Shown here: one piece after another, positions 26,201 to 35,764 of the stretch
Layout: every line of letters begins with the position of its first letter
Position numbering within the stretch: position 1 is the stretch's first letter
From: Lithospermum erythrorhizon
Lineage: Eukaryota > Streptophyta > Magnoliopsida > Boraginales > Boraginaceae
Direction: 5' to 3'
Assembly (NCBI GenBank): GCA_019722365.1
Contig: JADFUC010001010.1
Span: 175,740 to 239,739, forward strand
Length of the DNA stretch: 64,000 bases
The notes under the pieces: model-generated
The model's input: only the letters and a program-made list of their open reading frames with translations
Told to the model about the DNA's origin: nothing
The model's database searches: none
Made by a program: the position numbers and the translations under genes

Positions 26201-26712
26201 GGGTTAATTGGTACCACCCCATCATCAATTAATGTTGCTGGAACTTCTCCTTTCCCTTCTAAACGGCCCATCAAAGAGTTCCTAACGAAAATATTTGGGA
26301 TGGAGTTCTTAGGCTCTAATTCGAATATTTTCGAACCCAAAGTATAAAATTCATTCAAAATACTTTGCAATAATGGCCTTTTGGTGTCATTGTTACCCTC
26401 TTCTGAAGAGAGTTGTTTGATTCTGACTACAAGGTCTTCAATTTGTTGCAAAAGGGTCTCTCGTTCCGCCGCCCATTGTTCATCAGTAAGTGTTGTTTTT
26501 GCGTCCGAGGACGAGACAACATCGGTGGTGGATGCCGAGATGGCGGCATTGAGATGGAAAGATTTGTTGGAAGCGCGGGAGGTTTGAAGTTTGCATGGCA
26601 ATGGGGAAAATGATATTTTGGTGGCAAGTGTGGGAGTTGAGGTTGATAATAAAGATTTGGTTTGTGGTGATGGAGTAGGGAGAATGCATGCAAGATGGAG
26701 TGAAGAAGACAT
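20279..26712 (-). CDS. Carotenoid cleavage dioxygenase, CCD1-type, predicted plastid-targeted (14 exons)
   Basis: A non-haem-iron dioxygenase that cleaves carotenoid or apocarotenoid double bonds. All 14 exons join in frame with GT/AG borders: 26026-26712, 25439-25509, 25270-25284, 24363-24474, 24130-24229, 23368-23430, 22847-22957, 22422-22606, 22060-22207, 21818-21971, 21616-21717, 20700-20918, 20418-20523, 20279-20314. They give 702 residues with no internal stop. The four iron-binding histidines are present: H379 (TPHPKKDP), H427 (SYNHD), H496 (FHNGNAWED) and H685 (VPYGFHA). Conserved DETPP-like, VSRY and EDDGYL blocks also occur. The many-intron structure and sequence point to the CCD1 clade, not the nearly intronless CCD4/NCED clades. 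Unlike cytosolic CCD1 (about 540 residues), it has a Ser/Thr-rich transit-peptide-like start and a helical segment before the catalytic domain. Residue 258 is Ser where the family has Gly (DGDGM). Substrate and cleavage position cannot be read from sequence. Confidence 0.93.
24789..24915. mobile_element. Stowaway-like MITE in a CCD intron
   Basis: A 127-bp segment starts CTCCCTCAGTCTTAT and ends AAACGGAGAGAA, imperfect inverted ends of the Stowaway (Tc1/mariner) type, flanked by TA on both sides. It lies in the third intron of the CCD gene (between exons 25270-25284 and 24363-24474) and does not disturb either splice site. Confidence 0.6.
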
Positions 26713-27815
26713 CTCTTGAAGATACTTTAGTTTGCACCTAATATAAGATGTAGAGTAAATAAAGGAAAATATAAGAGTGAATGGGATGGTCTCTTGAGCT
26801 TACTCCCCTTGTATTTATAGCTGGTTGATGAAGACTTGAAGCTAGTCATGACTCATGTGTCGCAATTAAAAAAGAAAACATATCTTCACCAGCATGTTGG
26901 GTGGATTTTCATTGAATTTCATCTCTTAACTTGTTTCGTTGATGAATGCAGCAATATAATCACGAATGTCTTATTTCTTGTAATGTCTCTTATTTCTATA
27001 ATTGAATTTGGGTTAGGGGAGTATACCTTCTTGCTTGCTGAATCGGTGCTTATCCTAGCTCTTATCGTTTTAAGAATTTATGAAATTTCACTCTAAATTT
27101 AATTGTCAAGTGAAGAATTAATCTAACTATATATGAGATAATGTATAATTTGACATATTTAATATTGGACGAGTACATTTTCAATAAGGGGTGATGAAAT
27201 GTATGCATTTTGATTTTGAGTTTAATTAAAGTAAACCTACATTCTAAAATGCATATAAAAAAAGATTAGAAAAGATTAGTTATGACTTATGAGAAATAAA
27301 AATAAGAGTTTAATTAGACAATTTATTTTTTATGAGTAAATATAAACGCTCACATAGTCAATCCACTACTATTTTATATCGTTATTCACACTACTACAAT
27401 GTGAATGCTAAATCATTTCAGTTGTATCACATGGTAAAATAGTACGTACTTGTATGATCGATTTATTCCAAGTTCATTCAACATTAATTAAAGGTTAATA
27501 ACAGTGACGATCATCTATGTTTACATAATATTATCAGTCGATCACTTATGTTTCAAAGCGTCTCAATCGATCACCTATCTTTTAAAATATGTCTTAGTTA
27601 TCACTTCCGTCAAAAATTCTATTAAATAACCGTTAAATGTGTCACATGACTATTTTATAGGGCATTTTTGAAAGATCAAAATACAATTTTTTTTAAATAA
27701 ACTTTAAATGTGCCACGTGATTTAGTATTCAACATTAATTAAATATACTAATTAATTAACTTGCTACCTAACGCACGGCACATACAATTGATAAAGGGTC
27801 AACTGATACCTACTA
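26713..27815. other. CCD upstream region, no other gene
   Basis: AT-rich upstream sequence of the CCD gene. The plus-strand open stretch at 26836-27096 resembles nothing and is judged chance. Near 27477-27745 a segment of about 250 bp, containing repeated CGATCA(C/T)(C/T)TATG phrases and two TAAATGTG(T/C)CAC(A/G)TGA phrases, is bracketed by a direct repeat (ATTCAACATTAATTAAA). This looks like a small insertion with its target duplication or a segmental repeat. Confidence 0.4.
26812..26819 (-). promoter_or_regulatory. TATA box of the CCD gene
   Basis: On the minus strand the sequence CTATAAATACAAGGGG occurs about 100 bases upstream of the CCD start codon at 26712. A TATAAATA core at this distance leaves room for a start site about 30 bases downstream and a 5' UTR of roughly 70 bases. 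No other start codon lies between it and the chosen ATG in the coding frame. Confidence 0.6.
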
Positions 27816-27954
27816 CTCCATCTGTTTTTTTATAATTATCGTTTTAACAAAAAAAATTATCATTTTAGCGTAATAAATAGCGTTTTTGATATATTTTTTG
27901 ACTAATTTTCTCTTGAAATAAATAACCAACCAATGATATTGTTTCAATTGATTG
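27816..27954 (+). mobile_element. Left arm of a Stowaway-like element, cut by an LTR insertion
   Basis: Starts CTCCATCTGTTTTTTTATAA after TA and continues through ACCAACCAATGATAT to 27954, where an LTR begins. The complement of 33690-33846 matches this whole arm, including the outer inverted end, the CTCTTGAAATAAATAACCAA-like block and the ACCAACCAATGATAT block. It is therefore a member of the same MITE family. The inner part is missing because of the adjoining LTR. Confidence 0.6.
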
Positions 27955-29676
27955 TGTAACGGCCCATGAATTAAGTGCCCTGGTTAGAATCATTCAAATC
28001 ACGGACAAAGGAGTCACCGTCGATGGATGACTCGATTTAAAGAACATCGTTCATAAGCAAACTAATACAACACATTACATCTTAAATGGCGGTTTTTAAG
28101 AAAAATGATCCGTGGTATTGTAAGATAATCATGCATTTCCAAACACGGCTGACAACAATGCCAAATAAGTCCATAACTACATTCTATCGATCGACATGGT
28201 AGGCACTTGCGACTATACCCATTTGGAGCCATGACAGCTACTGACTTCAATCGACTCGAACAAGCGAGTCGACTCAATCAAACTTCAATATCAACTCATA
28301 TCCGGTTTTCTACAACTAATGCGCATATAATCAGCGCCAGCGCAGGGAGAAACTTATGCGTCGACATAAGCTATCGCCCGTCGTAGCAGTGCAGAAGCAA
28401 ATAGCCGCTTGCGGTTATAGATGCCGATCTGCAGGTCTTTTAACTCACATGCATCAACCACTCATAACATCTTTGTAGTATAAAGGCGCGACACGAGTAG
28501 TGGCCACATATATCGACAACTCCTCGACAAGTCATGCTATGCCAATCCGGCAATGAGCCTTTAAACATCAAAATGACTGAAAGCAGTCACAATGAAAATC
28601 AACTTCATTCTCAAAACACCTATGAATCCATAAGCAAGCATATAATCGACTACGCAAATAATCAGCACACATAGATATATATAACATGCTACTTAATTTC
28701 ATCAGTGCGATACATTCCGCGAAAAGTAAATTAATCTACTGGCACTTGTGAGATAAATCTTCGCTTATTTAACAACGTAATATCGCTTTCGCTACCACTT
28801 GGTCCACGTGCCTCTTCCCGCGATCGAGCCTAATCACACATATCCAAAAATCAATTCCCTCAAACCCAATTTACCCATTTTTAACCTAATTCCTCTATTC
28901 AACATAAAAATTAATAATTTAACTCAACAACCTTAATCTTGTGAGCTACTCTTTAACTTAACGAGTTAAATTAAGATTTTACGATATCTTCTTATCTGCT
29001 TTTTTATCTTTTATCCATATCCAATTATATTAGTTATATCAAGAATCTAAATTAAATACCACTATCCAACTTCTATTACATAACTAAATTAGGACTAACA
29101 TATGATCCTATAATTTATTTTACTTATCTTATAAATAATCCCTTTACTACTTACTTCAACAAGAATGGAATTTGATAACTTCGTAGCCCTGTAATCAACC
29201 TACTTATGTTTAAACCATTAAATATAAACTCTAAATATCATTAGTGAATGAACTTAACTAATTAAGATAACTGACATAATTAAACTAGTTATATAACTCT
29301 TAAAGGGATATAGTTATACCTCTTTCTTCTTAAAACTTGTTAGAACTTAAGGAGTATGATTTTGAGTGAAGAATTTATCACCAAATGAAAGAAATTTTGG
29401 GGAGAAATGGAGGATATATCTCGGCCCTAAGGAGGAAAGAAGAAAGATGAAGCTTTGTGATTTTTTGATAAGGATGAGGGATAATGTTATTAAATACAAT
29501 TACTTAGCCTTGAAGAAAAGTGAAAGCTGGTCTGAGGTGTATTGCTGACGTGTCGTTCGTTCTTAATTTCGAGGGTAAAAAGATGAGTAATTGATTTGAA
29601 TCATCCTTTAATTAGAATTTATTTTAATAGGGAATATTCAATTATTACTTAAATAAATAAAAATTGGGTTATTTCA
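27955..29676 (+). repeat. Probable solo LTR of a Ty3/gypsy element
   Basis: Starts TGTAACGGCCCATGAATTAA, a typical opening for plant gypsy (Tekay/Del-type) LTRs, and ends near GGGTTATTTCA. About 1.7 kb long, it has more GC and CpG than its surroundings (28000-28850) and no retrotransposon coding domains nearby, which suggests a solo LTR. The left border is sharp because it interrupts a Stowaway arm. The right border and the target duplication (GATTG on the left, GTTGT on the right) are uncertain. Short open stretches inside (28062-28277, 29366-29548) look non-genic. Confidence 0.55.
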
Positions 29677-31237
29677 GTTGTCATTACGTTTTTAGTGCGC
29701 TTTTTACGATTTTTTTTCGCTTAATACATGTGCGAATGGCTAAAGCGACAAGCTAAAAAAAGCGAAAGAGTTAAAAAAATTAAAAAAACTTAAACGTCGC
29801 TCGCATGTATCGCCGTTTAAGCAATACTTAGACGACACTTAAATGGTAATTCATCATAAACTACACCAACAAGGTCACGCTCGGTCCAGACAAACTACAT
29901 CAACGGAGACACGTATCACCTTATATATCAATGAGTTATCTTTTGATATAATGTTAAGAATATATGGGATTTTTGGGGGAAGTAGCTCATGAGTTAGGAT
30001 TGTCAATAAGTTGGGTTCAATTAGATGTAAGGCAATTCGATCGAATAGACACTTTATTATCTCTTCAATTTATAGCTCTAAATGTAAATAAAGCCACAAG
30101 CAGATCATTATTTAATTAATTGTTGAAGTCGGGTGAGTGTACTTTATCGTATAGATAGGTTGGTGTTGGATCAAGTGACGAGCCATATATTCCTTCATTT
30201 CTTTTTTTAATTGTCGTTTGAGGTAAATTTTTGTTCGAAATCTTGTTTTTGCGTTGAAAATTATACTTTTATATTTTTAATACTTTTTGGTATTTTTTAC
30301 ATTAAATTATGTTAAATCAGTATATAGTTTGATTAATTATTATTCTATAATTTTAATATAATTTTTAAATAATTCTTATTTTTATTAATTTATGTGTATA
30401 TAGTTAAAAAGACAATGAAAGAAAACCGAGAGTATTATATTTTAACATGCATGATTATCAATCGTAAAGGTAGGCGGGTCTAGCTACATGACAGCCTACC
30501 AAGTTGGACCTTATTTATTTACCCAAATTGTATAAATATATAGGACAAAGCTTATCAATACATAAAATTATTTTACATCGTAACTATGAGAAATCAAGAT
30601 AATGAAGGATATTTCCTCGAATCTATTTTAATTGAATTTATCACATATTAAGACAAATTTTAATCTTCAATTACTCTTTAATCATATTATTATAAAATTA
30701 TTTTAAAGGAACCATCCAAATTATATAAATTTTATATTTTTTAGAATAATTAATAATTGATAGTGAAGTTTAATTCATCAGCGATAATTAAATTAGATTG
30801 GAGGGAGTAATACACAACATGCGTGCAAGATCTCAACAAGTCACCTCGCACCTTATATCGTAGCATTCACTTCAGATTGAAAGCAATTGGCGTTTGATTT
30901 TTTTGAAATTGAATTTACAATATCAATTGTGGAATTCTAAAATATATATAATTTATATAATTGGATTAGTTTTTTACAATAATTTCAAAATGACAATTTT
31001 TTAATAATATAATTAAAGAGTAATTGAAGATTAAAGATTTATTTTAGTATGTGAGAAAGTAAATTATTTTAGATTGGAAGAAATATTTAATTGCTGCGCT
31101 TAAAATTCAATGAGCGTGGAAAATGGATCTTGCCATACATCGAGGTCCCTTGCCATATGTATATCCTTCCTCATTTGTCAGAATCGAAACAAATAAAGCA
31201 ATTTATTAGAGCAGATGTGAGTCTTGATAATGGGGAG
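29677..31237. other. AT-rich intergenic DNA
   Basis: No gene is seen. Near 29700-29850 there is an A/T-rich segment with partly self-complementary CGCTTAATACATG / CATGTATCGCCGTTTAAGC sequences. Near 30797 a GGAGGGAGTA end of a Stowaway-like MITE occurs without an obvious partner. The rest is unstructured AT-rich sequence. Confidence 0.4.
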
Positions 31238-31741
31238 TAGTGCTGTTGAGTCGAATTCTGGCGGATGCAGGATTATTCGATCGGATTTTAACTTTATCGG
31301 CGGGGTAATTACGCAGTGCTTTTCGAGTAGCAGTAAGAGCCACTGAGTGTCGCTTGATTAGCGCTTTGAGGCGGGTATCGAGGCGGGTTTGGTCGGGTAG
31401 CGAGAGGGGTACGGGATGCAGTCCTTTAACAAATTTGAGCATTTTTTTTTGTATTTTAAGGAAGTAATATTTAATTTTATACAATACATAATCTTTTAAG
31501 AATTTTTGTTTGTCTTAATTGTATTTGAAGTCCAAGAAATTAATATTATTTTATTTTACGTAATATATAATACTTTATTTTATTTTTATCGAGTAATATC
31601 CAGAAGCCAGTGCAAGTTCTTCGATAAAACGCATCAGTAAAAATTAACTCGGTATATTTCGGTCAGATTCGGCGGGTACTGAGCGAATTTTTTGAACCCG
31701 GGTAGCAGCGGGTATCGATTACCCGCCCATTAGCAGCACTA
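31238..31741. mobile_element. hAT-like non-autonomous element, 504 bp
   Basis: The left end reads TAGTGCTGTTGAG and the right end, on the complement, TAGTGCTGCTAATG. Flanking 8-bp sequences are ATGGGGAG (31230-31237) and ATACGGAG (31742-31749), matching at 6 of 8 positions as expected for an aged hAT target duplication. The subterminal regions are rich in CGGGTA/TACCCG words, another common trait of plant hAT MITEs. The minus-strand open stretch at 31206-31484 is within it and not considered a gene. Confidence 0.6.
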
Positions 31742-33689
31742 ATACGGAGTAGTAATTTTTAACATCAACAGTATCTTTGAATGATATGCCTATGTGACAT
31801 TTATTTGTCTCTTCTGCTTTTTTTTTTTTAGTTCTCACCTTGAAAACATATCTTCAATTAGTGTTTAAATCAACATTATTATGCATAATTTATGTGAGTG
31901 ATCTTCATTGGCTGCCTTCTGATACGTGGAAAGACGAGATGAATTAAAAACTTCAAGATGCTGGCATTACAATACAGTGAAATACTCTCTCAACGAAGGG
32001 TAGCCATGTAATTTAGTCATGTTAATGTGGAGAGGTTATCAGGATGTCTTTCGGGCAGATTAAAGTATTAAATCCCATGTGTTGGGCTCTTGCATAATAG
32101 AGCCACTTGGATTCGGCCCAGCAATTCTTGTGTGTCGAGGGATCGGCCTTCCTTGTGGAATCTGTGAGGCGCTTATGAGGCTTGACCCGTGTTGATATGT
32201 GCCTACCGTGGACATGCTGGTATTACAATAAACTAATGGCGGGTGATTTGCGCAAATTAGACACATGTTGTAATTAAGAAAAATATTGTACTCCTTCCAT
32301 TTTTTTTTATCGTTCCTAGCAATTTTAGCGAATTAGTCGGTTTGCTCTGAGCTATCGATTAATTTTTGATTAGGTCGTTGAATTATGCGTTAACCTAGCG
32401 TGGTGTATCTTCTTGTGCTTTTCTTACTTGATCGCGGATACATAAATGGCTTATTTTACCACAACACTCAACTAAAATAGGGGCCAGCATTTAAAATATT
32501 TTCACCTTGATTAAAATAAAAGCTCGTCTGCGCTTTATTGCTGCCATGTCATACTACCGGCCGGCTTCCTAAAAACTTTCCTGTATCCTCCCCCACTCCC
32601 AGTAAAGCCACCCCATCTCTACCCCCATCGAGGACATCACGTGGTCCTGTGAAAGCTTATACATACGACCAGACATAACTAACTTGAAGTCTTCAACTAC
32701 TCCAAAGTACAAACACCCAAATTCCAACTAAATCAAGTTTTCTTCATTTCTTACATCTTCCAATTCCAAAATTCATTATAATAATAACGTATAAACAATT
32801 AATCAAAATCTTCATTATCAAATTTTCATTATAGAAAAATTTCTATGAATTGTGAAAGGAATACGGACGTGGTATACTTTATAAAGATGGCGTCGTCATA
32901 CTTTCAGCCAGTCGCATTTATTCACGTGGTTCTTGACAATATGGACTATTCTTATAGTGGTTGTTATGTTTGAATTCACCATAGGTAAGCTTAAACGGGG
33001 TGTTGTCATTTGTTATTAGAGTATAAAAATTGAACCTTTTTGGTGTTTTTAGTGGTAACAGAACTTTGAGGATTACTATATATTTTTTGTTGCTTATTTA
33101 TTGTTTATGCTCAAATGGGGTGTGATTTCATGTGCCATTTTGTTGATTTCATTTAAAGATTGAACCTTTTTGGTATTTTGGTGGTGATTTAAAGTTTGAG
33201 GATTACTATATATATTTTTTCAACTTATTTATTATTTATTGATATCTATCCTAGGTGCTAAAGCTCGTAAAGGTTTTATTTTTTCAGCTTATTTTTTTTG
33301 TGAGGTGGGGTAGAGGCGGCGGTGGGAGGGGTTGTGGGGTGGGGTGGGGTGGTTTCACGGGGAGGGGGAGGAGAGAGTGATGTTGGTGAAAGTTTAGGGG
33401 GGAGGGATGGGGCAGGAGTATGGTGGGGTATGTCGAAAAAGTGGTGGAAGTTTGTTTTTGGTATGTAAGCCCCATTTTTAAATGTGTATATCTTTAGTTT
33501 CTTATTAGGAATTAAAGAAATGTCGTTATAAATCCAAAGTCGGAAGAGAAAAAATTTGTGGTCTGAGGCCCGAAGTATTAGAAAACGCGGATTCAGGGGC
33601 CTGCTTGAAAAGTGTCGATAATTGAAGCATTCCTTAAGTAACTTCAGTACAACATAAATTAAGTTAAAAATAAAGTAGTCAAAATATGT
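31742..33689. other. Intergenic region with a local duplication and a G-rich tract
   Basis: No convincing gene is seen. A CTCCTTCCATTTTTTTTTAT end at 32290 mirrors the end at 33846. About 32985-33104 and 33107-33230 are two diverged copies of a ~130-bp unit sharing ATTGAACCTTTTTGGT and GAGGATTACTATATAT. Positions 33301-33430 are extremely G-rich on the plus strand. The Pro-rich minus reading at 33284-33475 is a by-product of that composition. The 32580-32990 part looks promoter- or UTR-like but leads to no open frame of note. Confidence 0.45.
33301..33430 (+). repeat. G-rich tract with many GGG/GGGG runs
   Basis: About 130 bases on the plus strand contain many runs of three or more G, including GTGGGGTGGGGTGGGGTGG and GGGGAGGGGGAGG, and almost no C. 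Four closely spaced G-runs occur several times, which satisfies the usual G-quadruplex pattern. It lies just beyond a duplicated AT-rich unit. Confidence 0.8.
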
Positions 33690-33846
33690 GTGAGAATAAC
33701 AATCACTTAAAACTATATCATTGGTTGGTTGATAATTTCATGAGAAAAAGTATATTAAAAATGTAGAAGTGCAATTTTTTATGTTAGAATGATAAATATT
33801 TTGAAAAAAAAATTTAGGTTAAAACGATAAAAAAAAATGGAGGGAG
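33690..33846 (-). mobile_element. Stowaway-like arm, inverted relative to 27816-27954
   Basis: Ends GGTTAAAACGATAAAAAAAA then ATGGAGGGAG before TA. Its complement matches the arm at 27816-27954 from the terminal repeat inward through ACCAACCAATGATAT. The end at 32290 shares only about 40 bases with it, so a complete element with both ends cannot be defined. Either two family members or the two ends of one large, disrupted element are possible. Confidence 0.5.
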
Positions 33847-34360
33847 TATATTATTGTTGTTGTTATTGATATGCATGCCAACAGTCGTATTATATCTAAT
33901 TGCAATGTTTGTTCTTATGATTTTATTTTTAGAATGAAATTCAATTGTTCTATTAATTTCTCCGTATTTCTCTTGTTTTGCACATTTTGCAAGCAAAATA
34001 AATGAACACGAGGGCTGCATATTATTGGTTGTGAAAATTAAATGAAATGGTTAACGATGATCATGTACCCATTTTATGTGTTTCTTATTTTATCTCATTC
34101 TTTACATATAGTTCATCATATATTGTATATATTGTATGGTTACAATATAAATATCTACTATGTAATACATGATGTACAATTAATTGTAATAGAAGATATA
34201 ATTAATTACTTTTTTTTAATCGTGTAGTTTTATTGAAATAAAAAAATGAAACATTTACATCAGCAACAGGAAGCAAATTAAACGCTACAGTTAAAACAGA
34301 AATGACAAACCCAGAGTTCAGCTAGTAGTAGATATAAAGCAAATTAAACTGCATTCATCA
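33847..34360. other. AT-rich intergenic DNA
   Basis: No gene is seen. Short open stretches at 33814-34020 (minus) and 34042-34227 (plus) resemble nothing and reflect AT-rich composition. Confidence 0.4.
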
Positions 34361-35151
34361 TTAAAATCTATTGCTTTGACCACGTCTTGATAGAAAATTC
34401 CCACCAAACTCCCACGACTTGTCGGTGACCAATGACCTTGCCTGTGATATTATTCCTTTGAAGCAAACATCCCAAAGACCATGGCTAGCATATAAGCATT
34501 CACGAGCAACGTTAGTTAAAGTATTCTGAAGATCATCCAGGACATCTGGGCTTCGTGAGGAAAAACTAGCAACTACACATATATCTTTCACGCTGCTTGG
34601 AGGAGCTATGGGGAATGGAAGCGATGCGTCCGCTTAAAATTTGAAAAATTATATTTTCTTATTAAAAAATAAAATTTACTAAATTCGTTATTCAAAAAAT
34701 TAAATTGTTAAGCCACAAATAATTTTACGTATATTTTCTTCGTTATAATAATATTAGTTCTTGGCGCCATATAAAAAATTTACGGATTGCAAAACCTTTT
34801 CAAAAATAGCATCTCTTGAATGTCCATCCCCCTCTTACCCATATTGCTACCCGTTCACAGAGAATCAGAGCACAACCTCCAGAGAAAGTGACGTACCTTC
34901 GGAGGTAATTTCCATTTTCACAAATATTTCCAAAAATCCGAAAGAGGAGAGCTGGGCATCGGTGAGGAGTCGTTCTCCTTGGCCATTCTTCTTGACAGTA
35001 AATAGGCACTTTTGATCTCAAATTTTTCACCTGGAGTATCCTTCCAAACTGTTCTGTCCGGACAGTTCAAGGATGGAAAAGGCATCCTCAGGACCAATTC
35101 CGTTTTACAAGGTAGCAAAAAGGTTCTGATAACATCAATATCCCGGAACAC
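34361..35151 (-). mobile_element. LINE (non-LTR retrotransposon) 3' fragment
   Basis: On the minus strand 34918-35151 reads LPCKTELVLRMPF, then CPDRTVWKDTPGEKFEIKSAY and LSRR. This is the plant LINE segment before the zinc-binding (zf-RVT) domain, whose family pattern is W-x-x-T-x-x-G-x-F-x-[VI]-K-S-A-Y. A shifted frame near 34830-34880 reads RLCSDSL and GSNMGKRGMD, matching the next motif. Positions 34361-34591 carry a stretch with ARECLYASHGLWDVCFKG that fits the LINE RNase H end. Frame shifts and lack of the endonuclease and RT mean it is a dead 5'-truncated copy. Confidence 0.7.
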
Positions 35152-35764
35152 CTATGTAAATAATATAAGCATCCACATGGGATTGATAACCAATCATGTG
35201 GACATACACCTATTCTATTGCACTCATTATTATCCGTCATTTAGTAGTAGCTAAAAAAATTGCTTCCCCATTCGTCTCCTCGTGCATATGTTTCAAAGTA
35301 TCCACCCAAATCTTCAACAGATTGTCGATCACATTCAAATCATTAACATAATTGCAGATGGTGAAAATTTAATTAATTTTAATTAATAAAATTTATTTTT
35401 AATTCATTTGCAACCGATCACATAATTACAAGTGTTGATTAGGGTTCATTGATTCTGAATTAAATTGGCGAGAAAAATAATGATTCGAAATTCGAGCATC
35501 TAATATTAATTTTGGGTTAAAATTAAATGTACGGGATTTTAATAATTAATTGAAGGAAAAAATCGAAATAAAATTATGATTTTTAGATGACAGCTTAAAT
35601 AGCAATTCGATAAAATAGTATGTTACCCTAGAAAAAGTCAAACGGCACATTACATTTCAAAAACAATGTCGGCCGAAATTTTGTTTAATTAAATATTATT
35701 AATTTAATATCAATTCAGCAAGCGATCGATCATGCCTAAAAATCAACGGCCGAATCCGCGATTA
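35152..35764. other. AT-rich intergenic DNA
   Basis: No gene or recognisable repeat is seen apart from generic AT-rich sequence between the LINE fragment and the LTR-like debris. Confidence 0.4.

Noticed and set aside
26427..26737. Alternative frames over CCD exon 1
   Set aside because: They overlap the 229-codon exon 1, which joins correctly to thirteen further exons of the dioxygenase; the others do not continue.
33284..33475. Proline-rich minus-strand frame
   Set aside because: Translation of the complement of a G-rich tract; composition alone explains it.
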